A DNA stretch of 8,818 bases from Gammaproteobacteria bacterium (GTDB lineage Bacteria; Pseudomonadota; Gammaproteobacteria; Xanthomonadales; Xanthomonadaceae). The position numbers and the translations under genes are program-made. Under the pieces are notes generated by a model. The model was given only the letters and a program-made list of their open reading frames with translations, searched no databases and was not told where the DNA came from. The stretch is taken from NCBI GenBank assembly GCA_030431185.1, contig JAUIJO010000139.1:1-8818 (forward strand), in the 5' to 3' direction. Each line of letters opens with the position of its first letter. The stretch's first letter is position 1. Shown here in pieces: positions 1 through 5,788 of the stretch.

Positions 1-250
1 CCTGCGCCCGATCGTGATGACCTCGATCGCCTTCATCGCCGGCACCGTGCCGCTGGTGCTGTCGCACGGCGCGGGCGCGGAAGTGCGCTCGGCCACCGGC
101 ATCACCGTGTTCGCCGGCATGCTCGGCGTGACCCTGTTCGGCCTGTTCCTGACGCCGGTGTTCTACGTGGCCCTGCGCAAGCTGGTGTCGCGCCGCCAAG
201 CGGCCGCCCCGGCGCACGGCCCCTCCGACATGGAGAGCTACCATGCTTGA
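1..250 (+). CDS. RND multidrug efflux permease, C-terminal end (5' truncated)
   Basis: This is the last 82 codons of an inner-membrane proton-driven RND pump; the first complete codon is at position 2 and the rest lies outside the window. The visible part holds the final two membrane helices. One contains TSIAFIAGTVPLVLS, followed by the GAGAEVR loop; the other contains VFAGMLGVTLFGLFLTPVFY. This wording is typical of the C terminus of HAE1-family pumps, closest in memory to MexF. The protein ends in a short cytoplasmic tail rich in Arg and Ala. The stop codon overlaps the start of the outer-membrane channel gene by 8 bases, so the two are translationally coupled members of one efflux operon. 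The periplasmic adaptor gene is presumably further upstream. Family identity is secure. Substrates cannot be read from this fragment. Confidence 0.95.
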   Translation, partial: LRPIVMTSIAFIAGTVPLVLSHGAGAEVRSATGITVFAGMLGVTLFGLFLTPVFYVALRKLVSRRQAAAPAHGPSDMESYHA

Positions 251-1712
251 GTTGACCCCCTTCGCCCGGCGCGCGCGCGCCCTGGTGCCGACGGCACTGG
301 CCCTGGCGCTGGCCGCCTGCGCGGTCGGCCCCGACCACGTCCGCCCGGACCTGCCGCTGCCGGCGCGCTTTGACGCCGTGCAGGCGCCGCCCTCGGCCCT
401 GCAGGCCACCCCCGACGCCAACGCGCCGTTCTGGGAGGCCTTCGACGATCCGGTGCTGAGCCGCGTCGTCGACGATGCGCTGGCGGCGAACCACGACCTG
501 CGCATCGCCCTGTCCCGTTATGACCGCGCCAACGCGCTGTTGCGCGGAGCGAAGTTCGATCGCTTCCCGACCCTCACCGCGAGCGCCACCGCGAGCGACG
601 GCCGCAGCAGTGCCGACCAGCTTCCCGGGGTGCCGCGCGAGGGCCGCGACGCGGAATCCTATGAGGCGAGCGCGGTCGCCAGCTGGGAGCTCGACCTGTT
701 CGGCCGCGTGCGTCGCAGCGTCGAATCGCAGGGCGCGGAGGCGGCGGCGAGCGCCGCCGACCTCGAAGCGCTGCAGGTGGCGATCATCGGCGAGGTGGTC
801 GGCGGTTACGTCGACCTGCGCGGCCTCCAGGCCCGCCTGGCGGTGGCCCGCGACAATGCCGACAACCAGCGCGAGACCTTGCGCCTGGTCGACGCCCGCC
901 TCGACGCGGGCCGCGGGACCGAGTTCGACACCTCGCGCACCCGCGCCCAGCTCGAGAGCACGCTGGCCCGGGTGCCCGCGCTGGAGGCGGCCGAGGCGGT
1001 GCAGATGCATCGCCTGGCGGTACTCACCGGCCAGGCGCCCGAAGCGCTGGGCGGCATCCTGTCGGAAGCGCGCCCGCTGCCGGCATTGCCGGCGCGCTTC
1101 GATCCCGGCACGCCGGGCGAGCTGGTCCGCCGCCGGCCCGACGTGCGGGCCGCCGAACAGCGCCTGCACGCGGCGACGGCGCGCATCGGCGTGGCCACCG
1201 CCGACCTGTTCCCGCGCTTCACCCTCGGCGGCCTGATCGGCAGCCAGGCGATCGACAGCAGCGCCCTGTTCGAGCGCGCGAGCGAAACCCGCCTGGTCGC
1301 CCTGGGCATCGACTGGTCCTTCCTCGACGTCGGCCGCGTGCACGCCCGCATCGCCGCCGCCGACGCGGATGCCGAGGGCGAGCTGGCCCGCTACCAGCAG
1401 ACCGTGCTGCGCGCGCTGGAGGACACCGAGAACGCGCTCGTGCGCTACGCCCGGGCGCGTGACGAGGACGCCCACCTCACGCAGGCGGCCGCCGACAGCG
1501 CCCGCGCCGCGGAGTTGGCGCGCGTGCGCTTCGATGCCGGCGCGGCGGACCTGTTCGAGGTGCTGGACGCCGAACGCAGCCGCCTGCAGGCGGAGGATGC
1601 ACTGGCCGACGTGCGGACCCGCAGCGTCGGCGGTGCCGTGGCGGTCTACCGTGCGCTGGCGGGCGGCTGGCCCTCGCGCCTGCCTGCGCGGGAGGCCGTC
1701 GCGGGACGCTGA
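243..1712 (+). CDS. Outer-membrane efflux lipoprotein, OprM/NodT family
   Basis: This is the 489-residue outer-membrane channel of a tripartite RND efflux system. It forms a trimeric beta-barrel plus periplasmic alpha-tunnel that exports what the upstream permease collects. A lipoprotein signal is clear: a basic start, a hydrophobic stretch and the lipobox LAAC, with Cys26 as the lipidated residue. Mature sequence starts AVGPDHVRPDL, typical of NodT-type channels. The two internally repeated OEP halves span roughly residues 60-265 and 290-475. The second half opens with the conserved RRRPDVRAAEQRLHAATARI stretch and an ADLFPRFTLGG segment. Length is normal for the family. The start at 243 is supported by GGAG at 232-235 with 7-base spacing, and by the 8-base overlap with the permease gene. 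It could be named oprM- or oprN-like, but no specific symbol is justified. Confidence 0.97.
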   Translation: MLELTPFARRARALVPTALALALAACAVGPDHVRPDLPLPARFDAVQAPPSALQATPDANAPFWEAFDDPVLSRVVDDALAANHDLRIALSRYDRANALLRGAKFDRFPTLTASATASDGRSSADQLPGVPREGRDAESYEASAVASWELDLFGRVRRSVESQGAEAAASAADLEALQVAIIGEVVGGYVDLRGLQARLAVARDNADNQRETLRLVDARLDAGRGTEFDTSRTRAQLESTLARVPALEAAEAVQMHRLAVLTGQAPEALGGILSEARPLPALPARFDPGTPGELVRRRPDVRAAEQRLHAATARIGVATADLFPRFTLGGLIGSQAIDSSALFERASETRLVALGIDWSFLDVGRVHARIAAADADAEGELARYQQTVLRALEDTENALVRYARARDEDAHLTQAAADSARAAELARVRFDAGAADLFEVLDAERSRLQAEDALADVRTRSVGGAVAVYRALAGGWPSRLPAREAVAGR

Positions 1713-1777
1713 GGCCCGCCCGGCGGCGCGGTGGCCTATCGTCGAGGCCATGCAGCGCCTAGACTCGGTGCCTTCGG

Positions 1778-1784
1778 AAGGAGG
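1778..1784 (+). promoter_or_regulatory. Strong Shine-Dalgarno of the GGDEF gene
   Basis: AAGGAGG lies 8 bases before the ATG at 1793. This decides between two close starts: an out-of-frame ATG at 1786 lies only 1 base from the motif, whereas 1793 is at ideal distance and opens the long frame with a signal sequence. It is the strongest ribosome binding site in the window. A possible -10 element, TAGACT (1760-1765), lies upstream, but no convincing -35 accompanies it. Confidence 0.75.
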
Positions 1785-1792
1785 CATGTTCA

Positions 1793-3499
1793 ATGCGGAT
1801 CGCGCTGGCCTTGCTGCTGGCCCTGCTGGGATGCGCGTGGCCCTCGATGGCCACGTCGCAGGCACTCAGGGTCGAGTTGCTGCATACCGACCAGGAGCTG
1901 CGCACGCCGCCGGCGGTCGCGCCGGTGCAGCGGCGACTGGTCGCGGCCGCGCCGGGCGAGGCGGTCCGCGTGCCGCTCCAGCGGCGGCCCGCCGGGTACT
2001 GGTTGCGCCTGACCACCGACATCCCGATCGCCGCCGACCGTCCCCTGGCCCTGGTGCTGGACGGGTCCCGCAGCCTGGGCCCGGTGACCTTCTATCCGCC
2101 GGGCGCCGCCCCGGTGCTGGTCGAACAGGGCGAGGCCGCCGAGAGCCACCTGTTGCGACGCGGCTGGCACCTCCCGCTACCGGAAGGCTGGCCGCCGGCC
2201 AGCGTGGCCTACCTGCGGGTGAACGGCACCTCGAGCCAACCGCTCACCCTGGCGCTGATGGACGTGGACCGGTTGATCCTCGCCGAGCGGCAGCAGGCGC
2301 GCGTCTCCAGCGCGGTGTTCACCACGCTGATGCTGATGGCGATCTTCATGGTCGGCCTCTGGGTCGCCTTCCGCGACCTGCTCTACATGAGCTACGCGGC
2401 CTACCTGGTCGCCATCGCCGCCTACGCCATGCTGCTGTCGGGCGACGCCAGCGAGATCCGCGTGCTCGCCCTGCTCGATGCCAGCGGGGCGCTGGGCCGC
2501 TACGCGCTGGCCACCCTGGCGGTCGCCCTGCAGCTGATCTTCACCATCCGCTTCCTCGAACTCGACCGCCTGATGCCGCGCCGGGCGCGCATCCTGCATG
2601 TCTTCGTCTGGCTGCACTTCCTGCTCCTGGCCGTGCTCCTGGTCGGTCGCGAACACGTGTACGGCTGGTACTACCTCGCCTCCAATGGCCTGCTGGTCGC
2701 GGTGCTGCCGCTGGCGGTGCTGATCGCGGTGCAGGCCTGGCACCGCGGCGCGGCGCTGGCCGGGTACTTCCTGCTGGGATGGACGCCGCTGCTGGTGGTG
2801 GTGGTGATGCTGATCTGCCACCAGTTCGGGGCCGTCGACCTGCCCTGGGCGCAGCGCCTGTTGCCGCTGGCGGCCGTGCTGCAGTCGGCCGTGCTGGCAC
2901 TGGCGCTCAGCCAGCACGCGGCCAACCGCCACCGCGTGGCCCTGCTGGCCCGCCAGTCGATCGAGCGCGACCCGCTGACCGGCGCCCTGAACCGCAACGC
3001 CATCACCGAGATGCTGGCCGCCTGGGGCCAGATCGGCCACCTCGGCGCCAGCGACTACGGGGTCCTGCTGATCGACCTGGACGACTTTTCCGAGGTCAAC
3101 CAGAAGCACGGCTACCTGGTCGGCGACACGGTGATGCAGCAGGTGCTCGCCCGCATCCGCGGCCTGGTGCGTCCCGACGACACCGTGGCGCGCATGGAGT
3201 CGGACATGTTCGCGGTGGTCAGCGAATGCCATCGCGACGACTGCGAGCAGCTCGCGCATCGCCTGGTCGACGGCTTCCAGCGCCGCGCCTTCTCCGTCGA
3301 CGGGGTCGAGATCGCGGTCAGCATCAGCATCGGACTGGCGATGTCGGAGCGGGGCGAGGGCGTGGACGTGTTCCTGGCGCGTGCGGAGGCCGCCATGCAG
3401 AGCGCGCGGATCGCCGGGCACAGCAGCGTCGGACTGGCGGCGGACACCACGACGGGACGTTCGCGCCGTCGCCGCGGAGGCGTCGCGGCGCCCGGCTGA
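1793..3499 (+). CDS. 7TM-DISM sensor protein with degenerate GGDEF domain
   Basis: This is a 568-residue membrane signalling protein. Residues 1-24 form a hydrophobic secretion signal. Residues 25-170 form a periplasmic beta-rich domain resembling 7TMR-DISMED2 (YWLRL and VAYLRVNG patches). About seven membrane helices follow between residues 174 and 373. The GGDEF domain starts at DPLTGALNR (393-401) and ends near 550. The core D428-L-D, N436 and G444-D445 (metal and guanine contacts in PleD) is kept. The signature at 469-473 is ESDMF instead of GG(D/E)EF, with the fourth-position Glu replaced by Met. The usual Lys after DxDxF is Ser433. The distal AK..GR phosphate-binding pattern is R539..G542-H543. 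The inhibitory-site motif RxxD is present as R460-P-D-D463. Inference: diguanylate cyclase activity is probably lost, while c-di-GMP binding may remain. An 80-base gap separates it from the efflux gene, so it likely has its own promoter. The C terminus is Arg-rich. Confidence 0.93.
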   Translation: MRIALALLLALLGCAWPSMATSQALRVELLHTDQELRTPPAVAPVQRRLVAAAPGEAVRVPLQRRPAGYWLRLTTDIPIAADRPLALVLDGSRSLGPVTFYPPGAAPVLVEQGEAAESHLLRRGWHLPLPEGWPPASVAYLRVNGTSSQPLTLALMDVDRLILAERQQARVSSAVFTTLMLMAIFMVGLWVAFRDLLYMSYAAYLVAIAAYAMLLSGDASEIRVLALLDASGALGRYALATLAVALQLIFTIRFLELDRLMPRRARILHVFVWLHFLLLAVLLVGREHVYGWYYLASNGLLVAVLPLAVLIAVQAWHRGAALAGYFLLGWTPLLVVVVMLICHQFGAVDLPWAQRLLPLAAVLQSAVLALALSQHAANRHRVALLARQSIERDPLTGALNRNAITEMLAAWGQIGHLGASDYGVLLIDLDDFSEVNQKHGYLVGDTVMQQVLARIRGLVRPDDTVARMESDMFAVVSECHRDDCEQLAHRLVDGFQRRAFSVDGVEIAVSISIGLAMSERGEGVDVFLARAEAAMQSARIAGHSSVGLAADTTTGRSRRRRGGVAAPG

Positions 3500-3650
3500 G
3501 CACGCGCGCGCGGTGCGCGATCGCCGGAACCGCTGCTGAACAAGCGGACGCGAAGGTGTCGGTCGTCATTGCGGCACCGCGCCGCGGGGCGTAGGTTCGC
3601 CGCAGCACACCGCCGAACGTGTGCGACGACAACGAATGCAATCCCATTGC

Positions 3651-3679
3651 CGGGGCCGCCTTGCGGCTCCGCTTTTCTT
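3651..3679 (+). terminator. Probable Rho-independent terminator
   Basis: A 9-bp stem is formed by 3651-3659 and 3663-3671, with one G-U pair and a 3-base CTT loop. It is followed directly by CTTTTCTT. Stem, short loop and T-rich tail on the plus strand fit an intrinsic terminator. It lies about 150 bases after the GGDEF stop codon and 200 bases before folE, so it probably ends the GGDEF transcript or a small RNA encoded in the spacer. Confidence 0.6.
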
Positions 3680-3697
3680 CGTGGGTTCCTTCGTGGG
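3674..3697 (+). repeat. 12-base tandem duplication
   Basis: TTTCTTCGTGGG (3674-3685) is followed immediately by TTCCTTCGTGGG (3686-3697), differing at one base. The first copy overlaps the T-tract of the terminator. The second copy contributes to another hairpin, in which 3683-3689 pairs with 3695-3701 around a TTCGT loop. Confidence 0.7.
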
Positions 3698-3858
3698 ACC
3701 CCCGCGTCGACGCGTGGTGGTCGCCCTGGCGAGCGATCCTGCCAGCCTCCGCCGCGAAGAAGGCCTCGGGCAAGGCGAGGCATCGCGACTCCACGCCGGA
3801 GTGGCGCAACAGCACCCGGTTCCCGGCCATCCCGTTCTGGCAATCCCGCGGGGTGGAG

Positions 3859-3864
3859 TACGAT
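3859..3864 (+). promoter_or_regulatory. Possible -10 element of folE
   Basis: TACGAT matches the sigma70 -10 consensus at four of six positions and lies 19-28 bases before the two candidate folE ATGs (3883, 3892). Transcription would begin near 3871, leaving a leader of only about 12-21 bases. No good -35 is seen; TTCTGG at 3835-3840 with an 18-base spacer is a weak option. Confidence 0.3.
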
Positions 3865-3891
3865 GCTTCTCCCCCATCGTTCATGCACGTC

Positions 3892-4482
3892 ATGGCAGAG
3901 ACTCCCAAACCGACCCGAGAAGAGGCCGAAGCCGCCGTCCGTACCCTGCTCAGCTGGGCCGGCGACGATCCCGGCCGCGAGGGCCTGGTCGACACGCCCA
4001 AGCGCGTGGTCAAGGCGTACAGCGACTGGTTCAGCGGCTACGCGACCGACCCGGCCGAGTACCTCGAGCGCACCTTCGAGGAAGTCGAGGGCTACGACGA
4101 GATGATCGTGCTGCGCGACATCGAGTTCGAGAGCCACTGCGAGCACCACATGGCGCCGATCATCGGCAAGGCGCACGTGGGCTACCTGCCCGACGGCAAG
4201 GTGGTGGGCATCAGCAAGCTCGCGCGCGTGGTGGAGAGCTTCGCCCGGCGCCTGCAGGTGCAGGAGAAGATGACCGCGCAGATCGCCCAGGTCATCCAGG
4301 ACGTTCTGCAGCCGCGGGGCGTCGGGGTGGTGATCGTCGGCGCGCACGAGTGCATGACCACGCGCGGCGTGCACAAGCGCGGCGTCAGCATGATCACCTC
4401 GAAGATGCTCGGCGGTTTCCGCGACGACGCGCGCACCCGCGCCGAATTCCTGCAGTTCATCGACGTCGGCCCCGGCCGCTGA
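3892..4482 (+). CDS. folE: GTP cyclohydrolase I (FolE)
   Basis: This 196-residue cytosolic enzyme converts GTP to 7,8-dihydroneopterin triphosphate, the first step of tetrahydrofolate synthesis and the entry to other pteridines and deazapurines. The zinc ligands are visible: Cys83 and His86 in SHCEHH, and Cys154 in HECMTTRGVHK, matching Cys110, His113 and Cys181 of the E. coli enzyme. Other family blocks present are PIIGKAHVGYLP, KVVGISKLARVV and the C-terminal RTRAEFLQFI. A zinc-dependent type IA enzyme is therefore clear. I chose the ATG at 3892 because conserved sequence begins soon after it; an in-frame ATG at 3883 would add three residues. Neither has a recognisable Shine-Dalgarno sequence. 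The gene stands alone, converging with the aminotransferase-type gene 17 bases downstream. The frame remains open back to 3619, but that part has no family similarity. Confidence 0.97.
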   Translation: MAETPKPTREEAEAAVRTLLSWAGDDPGREGLVDTPKRVVKAYSDWFSGYATDPAEYLERTFEEVEGYDEMIVLRDIEFESHCEHHMAPIIGKAHVGYLPDGKVVGISKLARVVESFARRLQVQEKMTAQIAQVIQDVLQPRGVGVVIVGAHECMTTRGVHKRGVSMITSKMLGGFRDDARTRAEFLQFIDVGPGR

Positions 4483-4489
4483 GGCCGAG

Positions 4490-4509
4490 GGCGGGCGCGT
4501 CAACCCGCC
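4490..4509. terminator. Possible bidirectional hairpin between convergent genes
   Basis: GGCGGG (4490-4495) and CCCGCC (4504-4509) form a 6-bp GC-only stem with an 8-base loop, just after the folE stop codon and across the stop codon of the minus-strand gene. There is no T-tract on either strand, so intrinsic termination is doubtful. Its position between convergent genes is the main support. Confidence 0.25.
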
Positions 4510-5708
4510 GTCCGCGCCAGCAGCGCCGCCACCCCCGCCAGCGCCGCCTCGTCCACGTCCAGGTGCGGCGCCAGGCGCAGCCCGCCTGCGCGTGCGGTGT
4601 GAACCACGCCGGCCCCATCGAGCGCCGCCGTCGCCCGCGCGAATCGGTCCGGCGGTGGACGCAGTCCCACGAAATGGCTGCCCGGCCCTTCCGCCAGCCA
4701 GCCGCCCAGCCCCTGCGCCCGCAGGGCGTCGCGCAGGCCGCGACCGCGCGCCTGCAGGCCGGCGTGGACGCGCGCCAGGCCCCAGCCGTGCAACCGTGCG
4801 AAGGCCGCGGCCGACATCGCCAGCCGCAGCGGATCGGCGACGCCGCCGGCGTCGAAGCGCCGCGCGCCGCGCGCGAAGGCGGGCGGAGGCATGGGGGAAT
4901 CGAACACCGTCGCGCCCTCGCGGGCGATCCAGCTCTGTTCCAGCGGCATGCCCCGCTCGCGCCACGCGTCGGACGCCCACAGATAGGCGAGCCCGTAGGC
5001 ACCCAGCAGCCACTTGTGGCCGACCGACACCACGAAGTCCGGCCGCCAGCGCGCGAGGTCGACCGGCAAGGCGCCCAGGCTCTGGCTGAGGTCGAGCACC
5101 AGCGCCGCGCCGGCGGAATGGGTCGCCGCGGCGATGCGGTCCAGGTCGAGCCGGCTGCCGTCATGCCAATGCACGTGGGGCAGGGCGACCACGCGCAGGG
5201 ACGGCAGGCGGGCGATGGCATCGAGCACCGCGGCGCTCCAGTCCCCGGGCCGGCCCGTGGCATCCACCGGTCGTGCGACCGCGTGCAGGCGCGCGTCGAC
5301 CTCGGCGCAGCGCTGTTGCCAGGGCAGCAGGTTGGAGGGGAATTGCCCCCCCAGCACCAGCACGCCATCGCCCGCGGCCAGCGGCAGGTTGCGTGCCGCC
5401 AGCGACAGGCCATGGCCGGCCGAAGGCACCAGCGCGACGCCATCGGCATCGCCATCGAGGCAGTTGGCGGCACCGCGCCGCACCGCTTCGATCGATTCGA
5501 CCCACGCCTCCATGCCCACGCGCCACGGCGCCACGCCCGCGGCCAGGGCGGCTTCGGCCGCCTGCTGGACGCACCGGAGCCGGGGGCCATGCGAGGCCGC
5601 GTTCAGGTAGACGACATCCGGCGGCAGCACGAAGCCATCGCCGTCGAAGGTCCCAAACCCGCCATCCACGGGCGTTCGCGCCGGTGGGTCCCTGTCGTCG
5701 ATATGCAT
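4500..5708 (-). CDS. Class V aminotransferase-fold PLP enzyme, candidate ergothioneine C-S lyase
   Basis: This 402-residue fold-type I PLP enzyme belongs to the aminotransferase class V / kynureninase-like superfamily. The substrate-side start VVYLNAASHGPR lies at residues 32-43. The cofactor aspartate is Asp206 in LVLDLSQSLGA. The Schiff-base lysine is Lys232 in VSVGHKWLLGAYG. Length is normal and all core positions seem intact. The ATG at 5708 is preferred, with GAGG just upstream although only 2 bases away; an alternative ATG at 5744 would add 12 residues. The gene is transcribed divergently from egtB and converges with folE. EgtE, the lyase that releases ergothioneine from hercynylcysteine sulfoxide, comes from this same superfamily. 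An EgtE-like role is therefore a reasonable inference from context, but the sequence alone does not prove it. A cysteine desulfurase-like or other lyase role is also possible. Confidence 0.9.
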   Translation of the reverse strand: MHIDDRDPPARTPVDGGFGTFDGDGFVLPPDVVYLNAASHGPRLRCVQQAAEAALAAGVAPWRVGMEAWVESIEAVRRGAANCLDGDADGVALVPSAGHGLSLAARNLPLAAGDGVLVLGGQFPSNLLPWQQRCAEVDARLHAVARPVDATGRPGDWSAAVLDAIARLPSLRVVALPHVHWHDGSRLDLDRIAAATHSAGAALVLDLSQSLGALPVDLARWRPDFVVSVGHKWLLGAYGLAYLWASDAWRERGMPLEQSWIAREGATVFDSPMPPPAFARGARRFDAGGVADPLRLAMSAAAFARLHGWGLARVHAGLQARGRGLRDALRAQGLGGWLAEGPGSHFVGLRPPPDRFARATAALDGAGVVHTARAGGLRLAPHLDVDEAALAGVAALLARTAG

Positions 5709-5788
5709 GGCCTCATGCTGCCACCGTCCTGGCAGTGGTGTCATCCGCGTGCAGGCTGCATCACATCGGCTGCGATAAGCTCGGGTCC
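5709..5788. promoter_or_regulatory. Divergent promoter region of the aminotransferase gene and egtB
   Basis: Eighty bases separate the two divergent start codons. It contains a perfect inverted repeat, CTGCCA-N6-TGGCAG (5718-5735), close to the minus-strand start. A smaller dyad, ATCG-N4-CGAT, lies at 5765-5776. GATAAG at 5774-5779 is a possible -10 for egtB; it would place the transcript start within a few bases of the egtB ATG. No good -35 is seen on either strand. The dyad could be an operator for shared control, but no regulator gene is present nearby. Confidence 0.4.

Larger units (their letters stand above)
3500..3882 (+). other. Gene-free, hairpin-rich spacer between the GGDEF gene and folE
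   Basis: No convincing gene is found on either strand in these roughly 390 bases; the frames crossing it give low-complexity or unrecognisable translations. It contains a terminator-like hairpin with a T-tract, a 12-base tandem repeat, and a 5-bp hairpin directly before the terminator (3638-3642 with 3646-3650). A 12-base perfect palindrome lies at 3703-3714. Two more short inverted repeats lie at 3763-3781 (6-bp stem) and 3788-3802 (5-bp stem). The second half is the expected promoter and leader region of folE. Whether the structure belongs to a small RNA, a dispersed intergenic repeat or the folE leader cannot be decided from sequence alone. Confidence 0.6.

Noticed and set aside
1804..1834. 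Lipobox LLGC in the GGDEF protein signal sequence (Cys14)
   Set aside because: The hydrophobic stretch before the Cys is short, and the sequence fits ordinary cleavage after SMATSQA as well; a lipid anchor is not needed for a seven-helix membrane protein.
102..1865. A 587-codon open frame on the minus strand opposite the outer-membrane channel gene
   Set aside because: Low-complexity Arg/Ala/Gly-rich translation with no family motif; it mirrors a clearly recognised plus-strand gene and reflects high GC.
1369..3594. A 741-codon open frame on the plus strand crossing the channel gene, the spacer and the GGDEF gene
   Set aside because: It spans two real genes in another frame and its translation is Pro/Arg/Ala-rich without domains.
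3683..3882. Known riboswitch upstream of folE (for example a tetrahydrofolate riboswitch)
   Set aside because: I could not match the hairpins to any riboswitch core I know, and that class is typical of Firmicutes.
3619..3891. N-terminal extension of folE
   Set aside because: The frame is open, but the extra 91 residues resemble no FolE sequence and cross the terminator and tandem repeat.
3112..5013. A 633-codon open frame on the minus strand opposite the GGDEF 3' end, spacer and folE
   Set aside because: No recognisable domain; it is antisense to folE, whose zinc ligands and motifs are intact.
5273..5788. N-terminal extension of egtB
   Set aside because: It is antisense to the aminotransferase-type gene and Arg/Pro-rich; EgtB similarity begins after the ATG at 5789.
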